From Streptomyces sp. CB02009 (GTDB lineage Bacteria > Actinomycetota > Actinomycetes > Streptomycetales > Streptomycetaceae): a DNA stretch of 64,000 bases. The stretch lies in NCBI RefSeq assembly GCF_001905825.1, contig NZ_LIVV01000001.1, positions 1,066,378-1,130,377 of the forward strand, in the 5' to 3' direction. Made by a program: the position numbers and the translations under genes. The notes under the pieces are model-generated. The model saw nothing but the letters and a program-made list of their open reading frames with translations. It had not been told where the DNA came from and made no database searches. Positions 41,919 through 54,231 of this stretch are shown in pieces. Position 1 is the first letter of the stretch; each line of letters opens with the position of its first letter.

Positions 41919-42407
41919 GTGACGGACCCGGACCCCTTCACCGACGTACTCGACGGCCCGATGTACGTCGTCACGGCCGCGTCCGGCGGCGAGCGGGCGG
42001 GCTGCCTGGTGGGGTTCGCCTCGCAGTGCTCCATCGACCCGCCCAGGTTCGCCGTGTGGCTGTCGGTCGCCAATCACACGTACCGCGTCGCGCGCGAGGC
42101 CGAGTACCTCACCGTGCACCTGCTCCACCAGGACCAGCGGGCACTGGCGGAGCTCTTCGGGGAGGAGACGGGCGACCGGGTCGACAAGTTCGCATCGGTC
42201 CACTGGCGTCCCGGAGAAGGCGGCAGCCCGATCGTCGACCAGCTGACCACCTGGTTCACCGGCCGGATCGAGGGGCGCATCGAGGGCGGCGACCACGTGG
42301 GATTCCTCCTGGCGCCCGTGGCGGTGTGCCCGTCGGCAGAGGGCCCGGCGCCCGCTCTGCTCCGCCACCGAGAGGTGCGGAACCTCGCCCCCGGCCACCC
42401 GGCCTGA
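41919..42407 (+). CDS. Flavin reductase-like FMN-binding protein
   Basis: Split-barrel flavin-binding protein of 162 residues. Motifs are MYVVTAASGGERAGCLVGFASQCSIDPPRFAVWLS, with the FMN-binding strand pair, and NHTYRVAREAEYLTVHLL. GTG with AGGAGG upstream. It should reduce flavin for a monooxygenase or act as an oxidoreductase itself; possible use with the neighbouring genes is inferred. Probably part of the unit starting at 38464. Confidence 0.88.
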   Translation: MTDPDPFTDVLDGPMYVVTAASGGERAGCLVGFASQCSIDPPRFAVWLSVANHTYRVAREAEYLTVHLLHQDQRALAELFGEETGDRVDKFASVHWRPGEGGSPIVDQLTTWFTGRIEGRIEGGDHVGFLLAPVAVCPSAEGPAPALLRHREVRNLAPGHPA

Positions 42408-42456
42408 GGTCGCGGACGGCACGTTTCAGGGGGCGCGAAGCGGAAAGTCGCCCCTT

Positions 42457-43422
42457 ATGGTGCGTATCGGGTACACGATGATGACCGAGCAGGCCGGCCC
42501 CCGGGACCTCGTCGACCACGTGGTGCGAGCGGAGCGGGCGGGATTCGACTTCTCCGTCATCTCCGACCACTCCTTCCCCTGGCTGGAGGCCCAAGGGCAC
42601 GCGCCCTACGCGTGGAGCGTGCTGGGCGCCGCCGCGCAGGCGACCTCCCGGATACCGCTCATGACGTACGTGACCTGCCCGACCCTCCGCTACCACCCCG
42701 CGGTGGTCGCCCAGAAGGCGGCCACGATGCAGCTGCTGTCCCAGGGGCGCTTCCGGCTGGGTCTCGGATCGGGTGAGAACCTCAACGAACACATCGTCGG
42801 CGCGGGCTGGCCTGCCGCTCCCGTCCGCCTGGACATGCTCGAAGAGGCCGTGGAGATCATCCGTTCCCTCCTCGACGGCGGGTACGTCAGTCACCACGGC
42901 CCCCACTTCGACGTCGAGAACGCCAGGATCTGGGACCTCCCCGACGATCCGCCCCCGATCGGGATCGCCGTCTCCGGAGACCGCTCCTGCGAGCTCGCCG
43001 GCCGCCACGGCGACCTGCTCATCGCCACCGAGCCGAAGAGGGAGCTGCTGACCGCGTTCGGTGCGTACGGAGGCGCCGGCAAACCGTGCGTGGGCCAGCT
43101 CCCGGTCTCCTACGACCCCGACCGCGCGGCGGCGGTGGCCCGGGCGCACGACCAGTTCCGCTGGGCGCTCGGGGGCTGGAAGGTCAACGCCGAACTCCCC
43201 GGCCCCGCGAGCTTCGAGCAGGCATCGTCGCGCACCAGGCCCGAGGACGTCGCGGATGCCGTGCCCTGCGGTGACGACGTCGACGCCTTCGTCGAGGCGG
43301 TGCGCCCCTACAGCGACGCCGGGTTCACCGAGGTCGCCCTGGTCCAGGTGGGCGGCGACCGGCAGGAGGCCTTCCTGGACTGGGCCGAGACCACGCTCCT
43401 GCCGGCCCTGCGGGAGCTGTGA
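42457..43422 (+). CDS. LLM class F420-dependent oxidoreductase
   Basis: Luciferase-like TIM-barrel protein of 321 residues in the TIGR03557-like F420-dependent group. It has VRIGYTMMTEQAGP at the start, the F420-contact region FSVISDHSFPWLEAQGHAPYAW, YHPAVVAQKAATMQLLSQGRF, and LGLGSGENLNEHIVG. The substrate is unknown; relatives include glucose-6-phosphate and quinone/aldehyde reductases. It starts 49 bases after the flavin reductase. Confidence 0.9.
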   Translation: MVRIGYTMMTEQAGPRDLVDHVVRAERAGFDFSVISDHSFPWLEAQGHAPYAWSVLGAAAQATSRIPLMTYVTCPTLRYHPAVVAQKAATMQLLSQGRFRLGLGSGENLNEHIVGAGWPAAPVRLDMLEEAVEIIRSLLDGGYVSHHGPHFDVENARIWDLPDDPPPIGIAVSGDRSCELAGRHGDLLIATEPKRELLTAFGAYGGAGKPCVGQLPVSYDPDRAAAVARAHDQFRWALGGWKVNAELPGPASFEQASSRTRPEDVADAVPCGDDVDAFVEAVRPYSDAGFTEVALVQVGGDRQEAFLDWAETTLLPALREL

Positions 43423-43480
43423 TCCGTGGCAGCGGTGACCTGCGTCGGCTCGAAGCAGGCCTGAAGGAGATGTGGTCCTT

Positions 43481-44320
43481 ATGTGCCGGTGGCTCGCGTA
43501 CTCGGGTTCTCCGCTCCTGCTCGACGCCGTGCTCTACCGCCCGGAGCACTCACTGATCAACCAGAGCCTCCATGCGCGGATGGGGGTCGAGTCGACCAAC
43601 GGCGACGGTTTCGGTATCGGCTGGTACGGCTCGGACGGGGACGGGACACCGGCGGTCTTCCGCGACGTCGGGCCCGCATGGAACAACCGGAACCTGCGAG
43701 AGCTCGCCGCGCACGTCCACTCGTCCCTGTTCTTCGCCCACGTCCGCGCCTCCACGGGCTCCGCGGTCCAGCAGACGAACTGCCATCCCTTTCGCCACGG
43801 TCGCTGGCTGTGGATGCACAACGGGGCCATCGCGGACTTCCCCCGGCTGCAGCGGGACCTGTGCATGGCCGTCGACCCGGTGCTCTTCCCGTTCATGGAA
43901 GGCTCGACGGACTCCGAGGTCATGTTCTACCTGGCGGTCACCTTCGGCCTCGACCAGGACGTCCCGGGAGCGGTCGCCCGGATGGCCGGCCTGGTCGAGC
44001 GGCTGGGGGAGCAGCACGGCGTTCCGGAACCCCTGCAGATGACGGTGGCCGTGAGCGACGGAGAGCGCGTCTGGGCCTTCCGCTACTCAAGTCAGGGAAA
44101 GACCCGCTCGCTCTTCTACAGCAGCAGGGCCGAGACCGTCCGGCGCCTCCACCCCGAACTGGAGTACCTGGGGGAGATCTCCGACGAGACCCGCATCGTG
44201 GTCTCCGAGCCCCTGGGCGATCTGCCCGGGGTGTGGAACGAACTGCCCGAGGCGAGTTACGCGGTCATCCCCGCGGGCTCGGCCCCCGACCACATCCCGT
44301 TCGCGCCGACACCGCAGTGA
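43481..44320 (+). CDS. Class II glutamine amidotransferase (EgtC/YafJ-like)
   Basis: Ntn-fold amidohydrolase of 279 residues. The chosen ATG exposes the catalytic Cys at position 2 (MCRWLAYSG) once Met is removed; the upstream GTG would bury it. Family blocks are STNGDGFGIGWYG, LFFAHVRASTG, NCHPFRHGRWLWMHNGAI and the closing residues. EgtC proteins remove the gamma-glutamyl group in ergothioneine synthesis, but no egtB/D genes are here. Another hydrolase role is possible. Confidence 0.9.
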   Translation: MCRWLAYSGSPLLLDAVLYRPEHSLINQSLHARMGVESTNGDGFGIGWYGSDGDGTPAVFRDVGPAWNNRNLRELAAHVHSSLFFAHVRASTGSAVQQTNCHPFRHGRWLWMHNGAIADFPRLQRDLCMAVDPVLFPFMEGSTDSEVMFYLAVTFGLDQDVPGAVARMAGLVERLGEQHGVPEPLQMTVAVSDGERVWAFRYSSQGKTRSLFYSSRAETVRRLHPELEYLGEISDETRIVVSEPLGDLPGVWNELPEASYAVIPAGSAPDHIPFAPTPQ

Positions 44321-44324
44321 CGCC

Positions 44325-44369
44325 CGCGGGGCGCTGCCCCTGTGTCGGCGCACAGGGCGACGCCCCGCG
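44325..44369 (+). terminator. Hairpin with internal loops after the amidotransferase gene
   Basis: Outer arms CGCGGGGCG/CGCCCCGCG and an inner GCCCTGTG-like stem around TCGGC, five bases past the stop. Imperfect but stable. Confidence 0.6.
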
Positions 44370-44426
44370 CAGTCGTGCCGCGCGGGGCGTCGTTCCACCG
44401 GGGCCGCCCGGCCGGATGAGCGGGCG

Positions 44427-44573
44427 TCAGCGGCGGCCGCGCAGCTTGGTGAGGAGGCGCTGTACCTGGGAGCGGCGGCGGGGGTCGGCGGCGGCCCGGC
44501 GGACGGACGCCGCCGCGCTGCGGCCCTGCGGGCTGGCGGCGAATCGTTTGATCCGGGTGAGTATGGCGCTCAT
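44427..44573 (-). CDS. Small basic protein (48 residues)
   Basis: Very Arg/Ala-rich peptide beginning MSAILTRIKRFAASPQGRSA and ending VQRLLTKLRGRR, with AAGGAG nine bases before its ATG. Proteins of this type recur in Streptomyces next to stress genes; function unknown. The clean ribosome-binding site and motif make it more than a chance frame. Confidence 0.7.
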   Translation of the reverse strand: MSAILTRIKRFAASPQGRSAAASVRRAAADPRRRSQVQRLLTKLRGRR

Positions 44574-44621
44574 GGGAGTCTCCTTGGGTCGCAAGGGCGG
44601 GACGTTCCTGCGGGGGATCGC

Positions 44622-44981
44622 CTAGCGGAAGAACGCCAGGTAGTAGTCGACGAGCCCCATCCGGTGCGGCTCCTCGTCGTCCTGGTCGCGGTCGGGGCCG
44701 GGCTCGAACTGCGGCGCGTCCTCGATCTGCTGCTTGGAGCAGCCGATGTCGAGCCGCTCCCCGTCGGGGTCGACCGAGGTCACGACACCCGCCGGCACGA
44801 TGACGCGTCTGCCGGGGATCCAGGGAGCCGTGTCCACCACGACATGGGCGCGGCCGGCCGTGGGCTCGTGCTTGTCGACCGTTCCCGCGAACCCGTCCGT
44901 GGCCTCGACCCTGTACCCGGTCAGGTCGAGAAGCGCCGCATGGGCCGCGCGCTCCCCGTAGGTCCAGATGTCGTACGCCAT
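44622..44981 (-). CDS. PRC-barrel domain protein
   Basis: Protein of 119 residues with a PRC-barrel fold over residues 18-95: LTGYRVEATDGFAGTVDKHE and VIVPAGVVTSVDPDGERLDIGCSKQQIEDAPQF. Such domains bind RNA, ribosomal proteins or photosystem parts, but stand-alone actinobacterial versions are uncharacterised. ATG with GGAAGG upstream on this strand. It is a paralogue of the gene at 45457-45831 (shared WRVEATDG-like block). Confidence 0.88.
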   Translation of the reverse strand: MAYDIWTYGERAAHAALLDLTGYRVEATDGFAGTVDKHEPTAGRAHVVVDTAPWIPGRRVIVPAGVVTSVDPDGERLDIGCSKQQIEDAPQFEPGPDRDQDDEEPHRMGLVDYYLAFFR

Positions 44982-45170
44982 GGCTGTCTTCCTTCCGTCG
45001 AGGGCGAGTGCCACCGGGCTTCGTGTGCTGTCACTCCGTGTTGCCCGTCGCGGCCGTCCCACACCCACCGGATTCGCGGAACCCCGAACCCGCCGTGCGC
45101 CGCGGGGGTGAATGATCCCCGGAGAGCCGGGTACGCGGACGCTGTCCAACCCCCTCGGGAGGGAGCAACC

Positions 45171-45395
45171 ATGGGTCTGGGACTCTTCATCATCATGATT
45201 GCCGTCGGCGCGATCCTGACCTTCGCGTCCGACTGGGAGCTCGAAGCCGTCGACCTCGACCTGGTCGGCCTGATCCTCATGGCCGTCGGCTTCCTCGGAA
45301 CCGCCGTGTACACGAGCGTGCTGCGCCGCCGCCGGATGGTGGTCCCGCCCGTCGCGCCCACGGTCACCGAAGACAGCCGGCGCGACCTGCTCTGA
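45171..45395 (+). CDS. Small two-helix membrane protein, DUF6458-like
   Basis: Protein of 74 residues with hydrophobic helices at 2-19 and 30-50 and an Arg-rich cytoplasmic loop (LRRRRMV). It resembles DUF6458 membrane proteins of unknown function. The ATG has GGGAGGGAG upstream. It is the first of three plus-strand genes with the PRC-barrel and Glu/Ala-rich proteins. Confidence 0.8.
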   Translation: MGLGLFIIMIAVGAILTFASDWELEAVDLDLVGLILMAVGFLGTAVYTSVLRRRRMVVPPVAPTVTEDSRRDLL

Positions 45396-45456
45396 GGCGG
45401 CCCGCTCGTTCGGCGCCGCGACGGACACCACGTACAGCGACAGAGGAGTGAGATTG

Positions 45457-45831
45457 ATGACCGACCGCACCTGGTCCTACAGCACGGAATCCGGCCACCT
45501 GGCAGGCATCGACCTCATCGGATGGCGGGTCGAGGCGACCGACGGGCACATCGGCAAGGTGGACAAGCACTCCGACGAGGTGGACGACTCGTACCTGGTC
45601 GTGGACACCGGCGTCTGGATCTTCGGCAAGGAGGCGCTGATCCCGGCGAGTGCGGTGACCCGCATCGACCTGGAGGACTACACGATCCACCTCGCCCTGA
45701 CCAAGGAACAGGTGAAGGACGCCCCCGAGTTCGTCTCCGACAAGCACCTCGCGGACCGGCAGTACCGCGAGGAGATCGGCCAGCACTACCGCACCGGCGG
45801 ACCCTTCTCGGGCGGCACCGGCGCCATCTGA
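45457..45831 (+). CDS. PRC-barrel domain protein
   Basis: Protein of 124 residues containing a PRC-barrel: LIGWRVEATDGHIGKVDKHSDEV, LVVDTGVWIFGKEALIPASAVTRID, then YTIHLALTKEQVKDAPEF. Second member of this paralogous pair, on the opposite strand to the first. ATG with GAGGAG upstream. Possibly stress-related; the function is not known. Confidence 0.9.
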   Translation: MTDRTWSYSTESGHLAGIDLIGWRVEATDGHIGKVDKHSDEVDDSYLVVDTGVWIFGKEALIPASAVTRIDLEDYTIHLALTKEQVKDAPEFVSDKHLADRQYREEIGQHYRTGGPFSGGTGAI

Positions 45832-45937
45832 GCGGACGTGGCCCGGGTCCGTCCCGGGGCACACGGCAGCGGCACGGGGAGCCGGTCCGGTACGGCGCGC
45901 GAGGTTTACCCCGGGCGCATCCGGAGAGACGGCCTCC

Positions 45938-46321
45938 ATGAGTGCTTCGGAGAAGAGCGGACAGAACCAGATAGCCTGGACCGGGCCGTACCTCGTGCCG
46001 GACTACACCGACGCGGCGGAGGCGTACGACCCGGATACGGCTGAGGCGTACGGCCCCGACGCGGTGGAGGCCTACGCGGACCTGGGGGAGCCGCCCGTTC
46101 TTCCGGACCCGTTGCCCGAGGAGGTCCGTACGGCCGCGCAGGCGGCCCGCGGCGCCGGGAACACGCTCTGGACCGCCGTGCGCGCGCACCAGGCCGCGGC
46201 GGCGGGTGCCGCAGCCGGCACGGCGGCCGCGCTCACCCTGGCGTACGTGCTGGGGCGGCGGGCGCGGCGGCGTCGCCGAGGACCGGTGGCCAAGCTCCTC
46301 GAAGGCCGTATCCGAGTCTGA
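45938..46321 (+). CDS. Hypothetical protein with one C-terminal membrane helix
   Basis: Protein of 127 residues not assigned to a family. The first 60 residues are acidic with repeated EAY-type blocks (DAAEAYDPDTAEAYGPDAVEAY). The last third is an Ala-rich helix (AAAGAAAGTAAALTLAYVLG) followed by RRARRRRRG. ATG preceded by GAGAGAC. It is likely membrane-anchored with an acidic exposed segment. Confidence 0.75.
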   Translation: MSASEKSGQNQIAWTGPYLVPDYTDAAEAYDPDTAEAYGPDAVEAYADLGEPPVLPDPLPEEVRTAAQAARGAGNTLWTAVRAHQAAAAGAAAGTAAALTLAYVLGRRARRRRRGPVAKLLEGRIRV

Positions 46322-46371
46322 GGGACTCGGCTCCCGTCTCCTTCTCGGCTTCTCGGCGGGCGCGTGCGCGC

Positions 46372-46484
46372 CGTACCGCGTGTTCCCATCCCCCACCGCG
46401 ACTCGTACCGCGAGTCCCCATCTCCCCGCCGCGATCCATACCGCGTATCCCCATCCCCCCACCGTGACCCGTACCCCGGTCCCC
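46372..46484. repeat. Tandem repeat, unit 32-33 bases, about 3.5 copies
   Basis: Units start CGTACCGCG at 46372 and 46404 and CATACCGCG at 46437, with a partial CGTACC at 46470. Each continues with a CCCATC-type tract and ends CCGCGAC or similar. No open frame is conserved; a minisatellite-like spacer. Confidence 0.75.
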
Positions 46485-46493
46485 GGCGTGAAC

Positions 46494-46529
46494 GAGCCCG
46501 GCACTCCCCGTTCGGAGCGTGCCGGGCTC
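46494..46529. terminator. Hairpin terminator
   Basis: An 11-base perfect stem GAGCCCGGCAC/GTGCCGGGCTC with a 14-base loop, lying after the tandem repeat and well before the kinase gene. Confidence 0.7.
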
Positions 46530-46827
46530 GCCCGCGTGTTCGGGCGGGCAGCGCCGGGGGCGTCCCCGTCCTCCCCGCCGTCCTCTGGCTCCGCCCGAGC
46601 CCCTTTCCGAGGGGCCCGGGGAGGCGCCGGAACCCGGGCCGACGGCGCGTTCCGGCCGGATGACTCGGCACCGCCCTCCTCTTGTCGATCACGGACCGGT
46701 AGTGTCTTCATCATTGCCGTACGGCAACGATCACGGCCGGAGTCGTCCTGGGAGAGCGGGCGTCCGAATCTGTGACCGAAACCGAACGGACCGTAACTGC
46801 GGGCTTGTTGCTGAACGAGGATGGGGC

Positions 46828-50847
<4,020 letters not shown>

Positions 50848-50976
50848 CCCCGCGACCGACCCCGTCGGGCCGACCCGCATGCCGCGGCGCGCCCCGCGCC
50901 GCTCCGGCGCACCGTGTCCCCTTCCGTTTCCGTTTCCGCGTGACGGCCGCGAGGCCGTCCTGACCGAGGAGTCGCC

Positions 50977-53721
50977 GTGGTGAGTGACCCCCGCTTCCGG
51001 GACGGAGACCCGTCTGCCGGGCGTCATGAGGAGGGCGTCCCGGCCTCTGAGTCTTTCGAGGCGCCTGAGGTGCCCATGGCTCTTGAGGCGGCTGGGGTGT
51101 CTGAGGCGGCTCAGGCGCCCGTGGCCCTTGAGGTGCCTGAGGTTGCTCGGGTCTCTGAGGTCTCTGAGGTCCCTGAGGTCCCCGTGGCCCTTGAGGTGCC
51201 CGCGAACCTCGTGACCGCCGCGGCCCTCGTGACCGTCGTGCCCCCCGCGACCGACGAGGTGCCCGCGACCCCGGCCGCCACGGACGGCCCGGAAGCCTCA
51301 GAGGCCCCGGAGACACCTGCCGACGTCCTCCCTCCCTCCGACGGCGAACGCCCGTCGACCCGCGGCGACTGCACCGACGGCAGGCTGTCCGCCACGGTGG
51401 AGCGGCTGCGCGGCGAGGTGCGCGCGGCGCACGCGGCGACCGAGGGACGCGCCCTGATCGAACTCGCCAAGGGAGTCCTCATCGAGCGCCTGGGCTGCGG
51501 CCCCGCCCAGGCGGCCCGGCAGCTCGCCGAACTCGCCGACCGGGCCGGCCTCTCCCGACTGGAGCTGGCCGCGGACATCATCAACCAGGCGGCCAGGGAC
51601 CAGGTCGCCGAGGTCGCCGGCGACTTCGTCAGGACGACCATCGGCGATCCCGGCGAGTCCAGTGATCCCGGCGCCACCGGGCCCGCCCCCTCGGTCGCCG
51701 TGCGCCTGCGCACGGCGGAGAGCGCGGCGCTCAGCGCGGGCGACACCCAGGCCGTCGCCGATTCCCTGCTCGCGCACGCCCTCGAACCCCTCGGCGCCGC
51801 CGCCGTGGCGATCTGGACCACCGGCCCCGACACGTCGCTGAGCCTGCGCGGCCACGCCGGGTTCGGCGCCGACGAGGCGGCCCGCTGGCACTACGTACCC
51901 CCCGGGGTGACGACCGCGGCCCGGCAGGCGCTGACCGGCCGCCGCACCGTCTGGTACCCCTCCCTGGCCGCCGCCGGCATCCCCTCGATCGGCCGCACGC
52001 GCCACCCCGACGGAGGCCGGGTCGTCGTCCCCGCCGGGACCGGCGGCCGTATCCACGGCGTCCTGGAGATCTGCTGGGCCCGCCCGCTGGACCCCCAGCC
52101 GCAGGCCGTGGAACGTCAGATCGAGGCGCTCGCGGAACTCTGCGCCCACACACTGGAGTCGCTGCCCGAGCAGACGGCCCCGGCGCGCTCCCTCGTCCCC
52201 GCCGGGGACGGATCACGGGAGCTGGCCGAACTGTCCGACGGGCTCTACGACCCCGCCCTCGTCCTGACCCCGCACCTGGACGAGGCGGGAAGGCTCGCCG
52301 ACTTCCGCATCCGGCACGCCAACGCGCACTTCCAGGACCCGGCGGGCCGCCCGCGCAGCGCCGTCGACGGAGCGCTGCTCCTCGAGGCGTACCCCGCGGC
52401 GGGCGACGAGAGCGAACTCTTCGGACAGATCGAGCGGGTCCACGCCACCGGCGAGCCCTTCCGTGCCCGCCGCACCCGGCTCACCGCCCTCGTCGACCAG
52501 GTGCCGCTCACCTCGCTCGCCGACATCAGCATCAGCCGGCACGGAGGGAGCGTCCTCCTCATCTGGCGCGTCGAGGACGAGTCGGCGCGCCTGGCCAGCC
52601 TGCTGCAGCACGCCCAGCGTCTCGGCCGGGTCGGCGCCTTCGAGGAGGACGCCCTCACCGGGGACATCACCTGGCACGGCCAGCTCTTCGAGCTCTTCGG
52701 CCGTCGCCCGACCGAGGCGCCGGTCGCCCTGCGCGACCTGGCCGGCCACGCCCACCCCGACGACTCCGGCGTCATCCGGCAGTTCCTCCAGACGGTGCTG
52801 CAGCAGAGGCAGGTGGGCTCCGCCTCCTTCCGCATGCTGCGACGCGACGGAGTCACGCGGCACATCCGGGTCACCGCCGAGCCCGCCCAGGGAGTCGACG
52901 GCGGCCTCGAGACCGTACGCGGCGCCTACCAGGACATCTCGGCGCAGCACTGGACCGAGGTCGCCCTCACGGCCACCCACGACCGGCTGGTCGCCACGGA
53001 GGAGGCCGCCGAGGAACGCAACCGGCTCACCCTCCAGCTCCAGCACGCCATCATGCCGCCGGTCAAACCCCCGCTCGACGCACCGGACCTCGACGTCGCC
53101 GTGCGCTACCGCCCGGCCGAGTCCGAGTCCCTGGTCGGCGGCGACTGGTACGACGCCGTCGTGCTGCCTTCCAAGAAGGTGCTCCTGTGCGTCGGGGACG
53201 TCGCGGGCCACGGAGTGGAGGCCGCCACCGCGATGGTGGTCCTCCGCAACGCCCTCCGCGGCCTCGCCGTCACGGGCGCGGGGCCGGGGCAGCTCCTGTC
53301 CTGGCTCAACAGCGTCGCCCACCACCTCACCGCCCACGTCACGGCCACCGCGGTCTGCGGGATCTTCGACCCCGACACCCGCACGCTGCGATGGGCCAGG
53401 GCGGGGCACCTGCCGCCGGCCCTCGTCCGAAGGGGCAAGGCGGTCGACCTGCCGCTCCTGGGCGGGCTGCTGCTGGGTGCGCTCGCCGAAGCCGAGTACG
53501 AGGAGTCGGAGCTCCGGCTCGAATCCGACGACATCGTGCTGATGTACACCGACGGTCTCGTCGAACGGCGGGACACCCCCGTCCAGGACTCCGTCGCCCA
53601 GCTGCTCGCCGTCGCCCAGTTGCCCGCCGACAGCCTCGAACAGCGGCTGGACCAGCTGCTGGCACGCAGCAAGTCGGACACGGACGACGACACGTGCGTG
53701 GTGGGTGTCCAGGTGTCCTGA
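50977..53721 (+). CDS. ANTAR-GAF-PAS-SpoIIE phosphatase
   Basis: Multi-domain serine phosphatase of 914 residues. Residues 1-100 are low-complexity (Val/Ala/Glu/Pro) with many T-ending codons, unlike the rest of the gene. Residues 138-205 look like an ANTAR helical bundle (EGRALIELAKGVLIERLGCGPAQAARQL). A GAF-like domain (about 235-385) and a PAS region with ITWHGQLFELFGRRP near 565 follow. The SpoIIE-type PP2C domain at 700-912 keeps GGDWYDAV, GDVAGHGVEAATAM and TDGLVERRD. Candidate substrate: the STAS protein encoded immediately downstream. Start: GTG 50977, or GTG 50980 with GAGGAG upstream. Confidence 0.9.
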   Translation: MVSDPRFRDGDPSAGRHEEGVPASESFEAPEVPMALEAAGVSEAAQAPVALEVPEVARVSEVSEVPEVPVALEVPANLVTAAALVTVVPPATDEVPATPAATDGPEASEAPETPADVLPPSDGERPSTRGDCTDGRLSATVERLRGEVRAAHAATEGRALIELAKGVLIERLGCGPAQAARQLAELADRAGLSRLELAADIINQAARDQVAEVAGDFVRTTIGDPGESSDPGATGPAPSVAVRLRTAESAALSAGDTQAVADSLLAHALEPLGAAAVAIWTTGPDTSLSLRGHAGFGADEAARWHYVPPGVTTAARQALTGRRTVWYPSLAAAGIPSIGRTRHPDGGRVVVPAGTGGRIHGVLEICWARPLDPQPQAVERQIEALAELCAHTLESLPEQTAPARSLVPAGDGSRELAELSDGLYDPALVLTPHLDEAGRLADFRIRHANAHFQDPAGRPRSAVDGALLLEAYPAAGDESELFGQIERVHATGEPFRARRTRLTALVDQVPLTSLADISISRHGGSVLLIWRVEDESARLASLLQHAQRLGRVGAFEEDALTGDITWHGQLFELFGRRPTEAPVALRDLAGHAHPDDSGVIRQFLQTVLQQRQVGSASFRMLRRDGVTRHIRVTAEPAQGVDGGLETVRGAYQDISAQHWTEVALTATHDRLVATEEAAEERNRLTLQLQHAIMPPVKPPLDAPDLDVAVRYRPAESESLVGGDWYDAVVLPSKKVLLCVGDVAGHGVEAATAMVVLRNALRGLAVTGAGPGQLLSWLNSVAHHLTAHVTATAVCGIFDPDTRTLRWARAGHLPPALVRRGKAVDLPLLGGLLLGALAEAEYEESELRLESDDIVLMYTDGLVERRDTPVQDSVAQLLAVAQLPADSLEQRLDQLLARSKSDTDDDTCVVGVQVS

Positions 53722-53812
53722 CCGCCCCGGCGCCCGACCCCGGGCCGCCCCGCCGACGACCGTGCGCAGACCGTCCGCCCCACGACCTTCCCCCACCCCG
53801 AAAGCAGGGAAC

Positions 53813-54181
53813 ATGCCCGAGCGAGAACCGAACCTGGACATCGACGTCGAGATCCGCGACGCCCGTACCGCCGTGCTGTCCGTGGCGGGTGAGCTGGACA
53901 TGGAGACGGCCGGCCGGCTCAACGAGCACCTGGTGGAACAGCTCGGGCAAGGACGGCACCACCTGGTCCTCGACCTGTCCGGGCTCGACTTCATGGACTC
54001 CTCGGGCCTGAACGTTCTCATCAGGTCGGTCCACCGGGCACGGGAGGACGGCGGAGACCTGTACCTTGCCGCGCCGAACCCTGCGGTGCGACGCATCCTG
54101 GAGATCACCGGGCTGGCGACGACGCTCCCGCCGCACGACCGTGTGGCGGAGGCGCTGGCCGCGGCCGGCGCCGGAAGATAA
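53813..54181 (+). CDS. STAS domain anti-sigma factor antagonist
   Basis: Protein of 122 residues with the complete STAS fold: AVLSVAGELDMETAGRLNEHL, LVLDLSGLDFMDSSGLNVLIR with the phosphorylatable Ser in DSSGLN, and a C-terminal helix. ATG with AGCAGGGA upstream. It lies between two SpoIIE-type genes, so dephosphorylation by one of them is a reasonable inference. Confidence 0.92.
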   Translation: MPEREPNLDIDVEIRDARTAVLSVAGELDMETAGRLNEHLVEQLGQGRHHLVLDLSGLDFMDSSGLNVLIRSVHRAREDGGDLYLAAPNPAVRRILEITGLATTLPPHDRVAEALAAAGAGR

Positions 54182-54231
54182 AGGAAGGGGCCCGAGTCCC
54201 CGGGCACGGCACCGGGGACCGGAGAGGAAGG

